Positions 22,678 through 22,967 of a stretch of DNA of 22,967 nucleotides are shown piece by piece (within the stretch, counting starts at the first letter, position 1; every line of letters begins with the position of its first letter). Made by a program: the position numbers and the translations under genes. The notes beneath the pieces are model-generated. The model did not search any database and was not told the origin of the DNA. It saw only the letters and a program-made list of their open reading frames with translations. Origin of the DNA: Caldivirga sp. UBA161 (GTDB lineage Archaea; Thermoproteota; Thermoprotei; Thermoproteales; Thermocladiaceae); contig NZ_DAXS01000016.1 in NCBI RefSeq assembly GCF_002506515.1, positions 38,872 to 61,838 on the forward strand, given 5' to 3'.

Positions 22678-22967
22678 TCTAAAATATGGAATTCATATAC
22701 TTTACCTGATAATGTTATTCACATGCCCTTATAAAATTTTTGCTAGTCCTAATCATTATTAACTTAATACGTAAATTCGATTACATTAAGTTAAAATGAT
22801 TATATCGATATACCTATATACCTAAAGCTTCAGCTTTAAGGTAAATGCATTTAAAGGTGCCTAGGCGATTATTCACAATGCTACCTCAATGTTGATGGAG
22901 ACTCCTAAGTATTTGGAAAATGGTAATTAGTTAATCTATGGTGTAGAACAAGATAAATTATAAAGAT
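22678..22967. other. AT-rich stretch without genes
   Basis: No credible frame is seen. It holds two short palindromes, TATATCGATATA (22801-22812) and TAAAGCT-TC-AGCTTTA (22823-22838), and a 16-base match to the gap at 14002. Confidence 0.4.
22823..22838. repeat. Short inverted repeat
   Basis: TAAAGCT and AGCTTTA form perfect 7-base arms around two bases. The spacing is too tight for an RNA hairpin, so it would act as a DNA site if it acts at all. Confidence 0.35.

Noticed and set aside
22801..22812. Palindrome TATATCGATATA
   Set aside because: Short and almost pure A/T, so expected by chance in this gap.
1..22967. CRISPR arrays, tRNA or rRNA genes, insertion sequences
   Set aside because: No regularly spaced repeats, no cloverleaf or rRNA-like conserved stretches, and no transposase frames or terminal repeats were found on reading the window.

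Overview
The window looks like a chromosomal segment of a hyperthermophilic crenarchaeon. The largest RNA polymerase subunit is split into rpoA1 and rpoA2. SBDS and aIF6 translation factors are present, Arg codons are mostly AGG, and many genes have a TATA-like box about 25 bases before the start codon, as expected for leaderless mRNAs. The gene content and moderate GC suggest the Thermoproteales, perhaps close to Caldivirga or Vulcanisaeta. That placement is inference from memory, not a search result.

Bases 1-5839 (+) hold the least familiar part. A 5'-truncated archaeal-type ATPase runs in from the left edge. A tightly overlapping three-gene operon follows: a 1097-residue P-loop ATPase with a coiled-coil region and winged-helix-like segments, a 195-residue protein with eight cysteines confined to its N-terminal half, and a protein with the NurA nuclease signature that uses a TTG start. 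Converging on it (5836-7040, -) is a two-gene operon of an unrecognised 265-residue protein and a membrane-anchored winged-helix regulator. No HerA is visible. The NurA-like nuclease appears to be paired with a different, much larger ATPase, which makes this the best candidate for an undescribed DNA-processing or defence module.

Bases 7200-12821 hold a two-cysteine peroxiredoxin (-), a divergent dihydropteroate synthase-like protein (+), and rpoA1-rpoA2 (+). Neither rpoB nor the usual downstream ribosomal genes flank the polymerase genes.

Bases 12990-17255 hold an acetate-type (GPR1/FUN34/YaaH) transporter (+), a small winged-helix regulator (-), an overlapping aminotransferase-amino acid permease operon (-) with a perfect palindrome at its promoter position, and a small unrecognised protein (-).

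Bases 17411-22354 (+) hold a membrane proton-pumping pyrophosphatase with the K+-independent signature, enolase, SBDS and aIF6. The pyrophosphatase and enolase link to sugar/PPi energetics. SBDS and aIF6 are partners in large ribosomal subunit maturation. The last 600 bases are AT-rich with only very small, doubtful ORFs. No rRNA, tRNA, CRISPR array or insertion sequence was seen.
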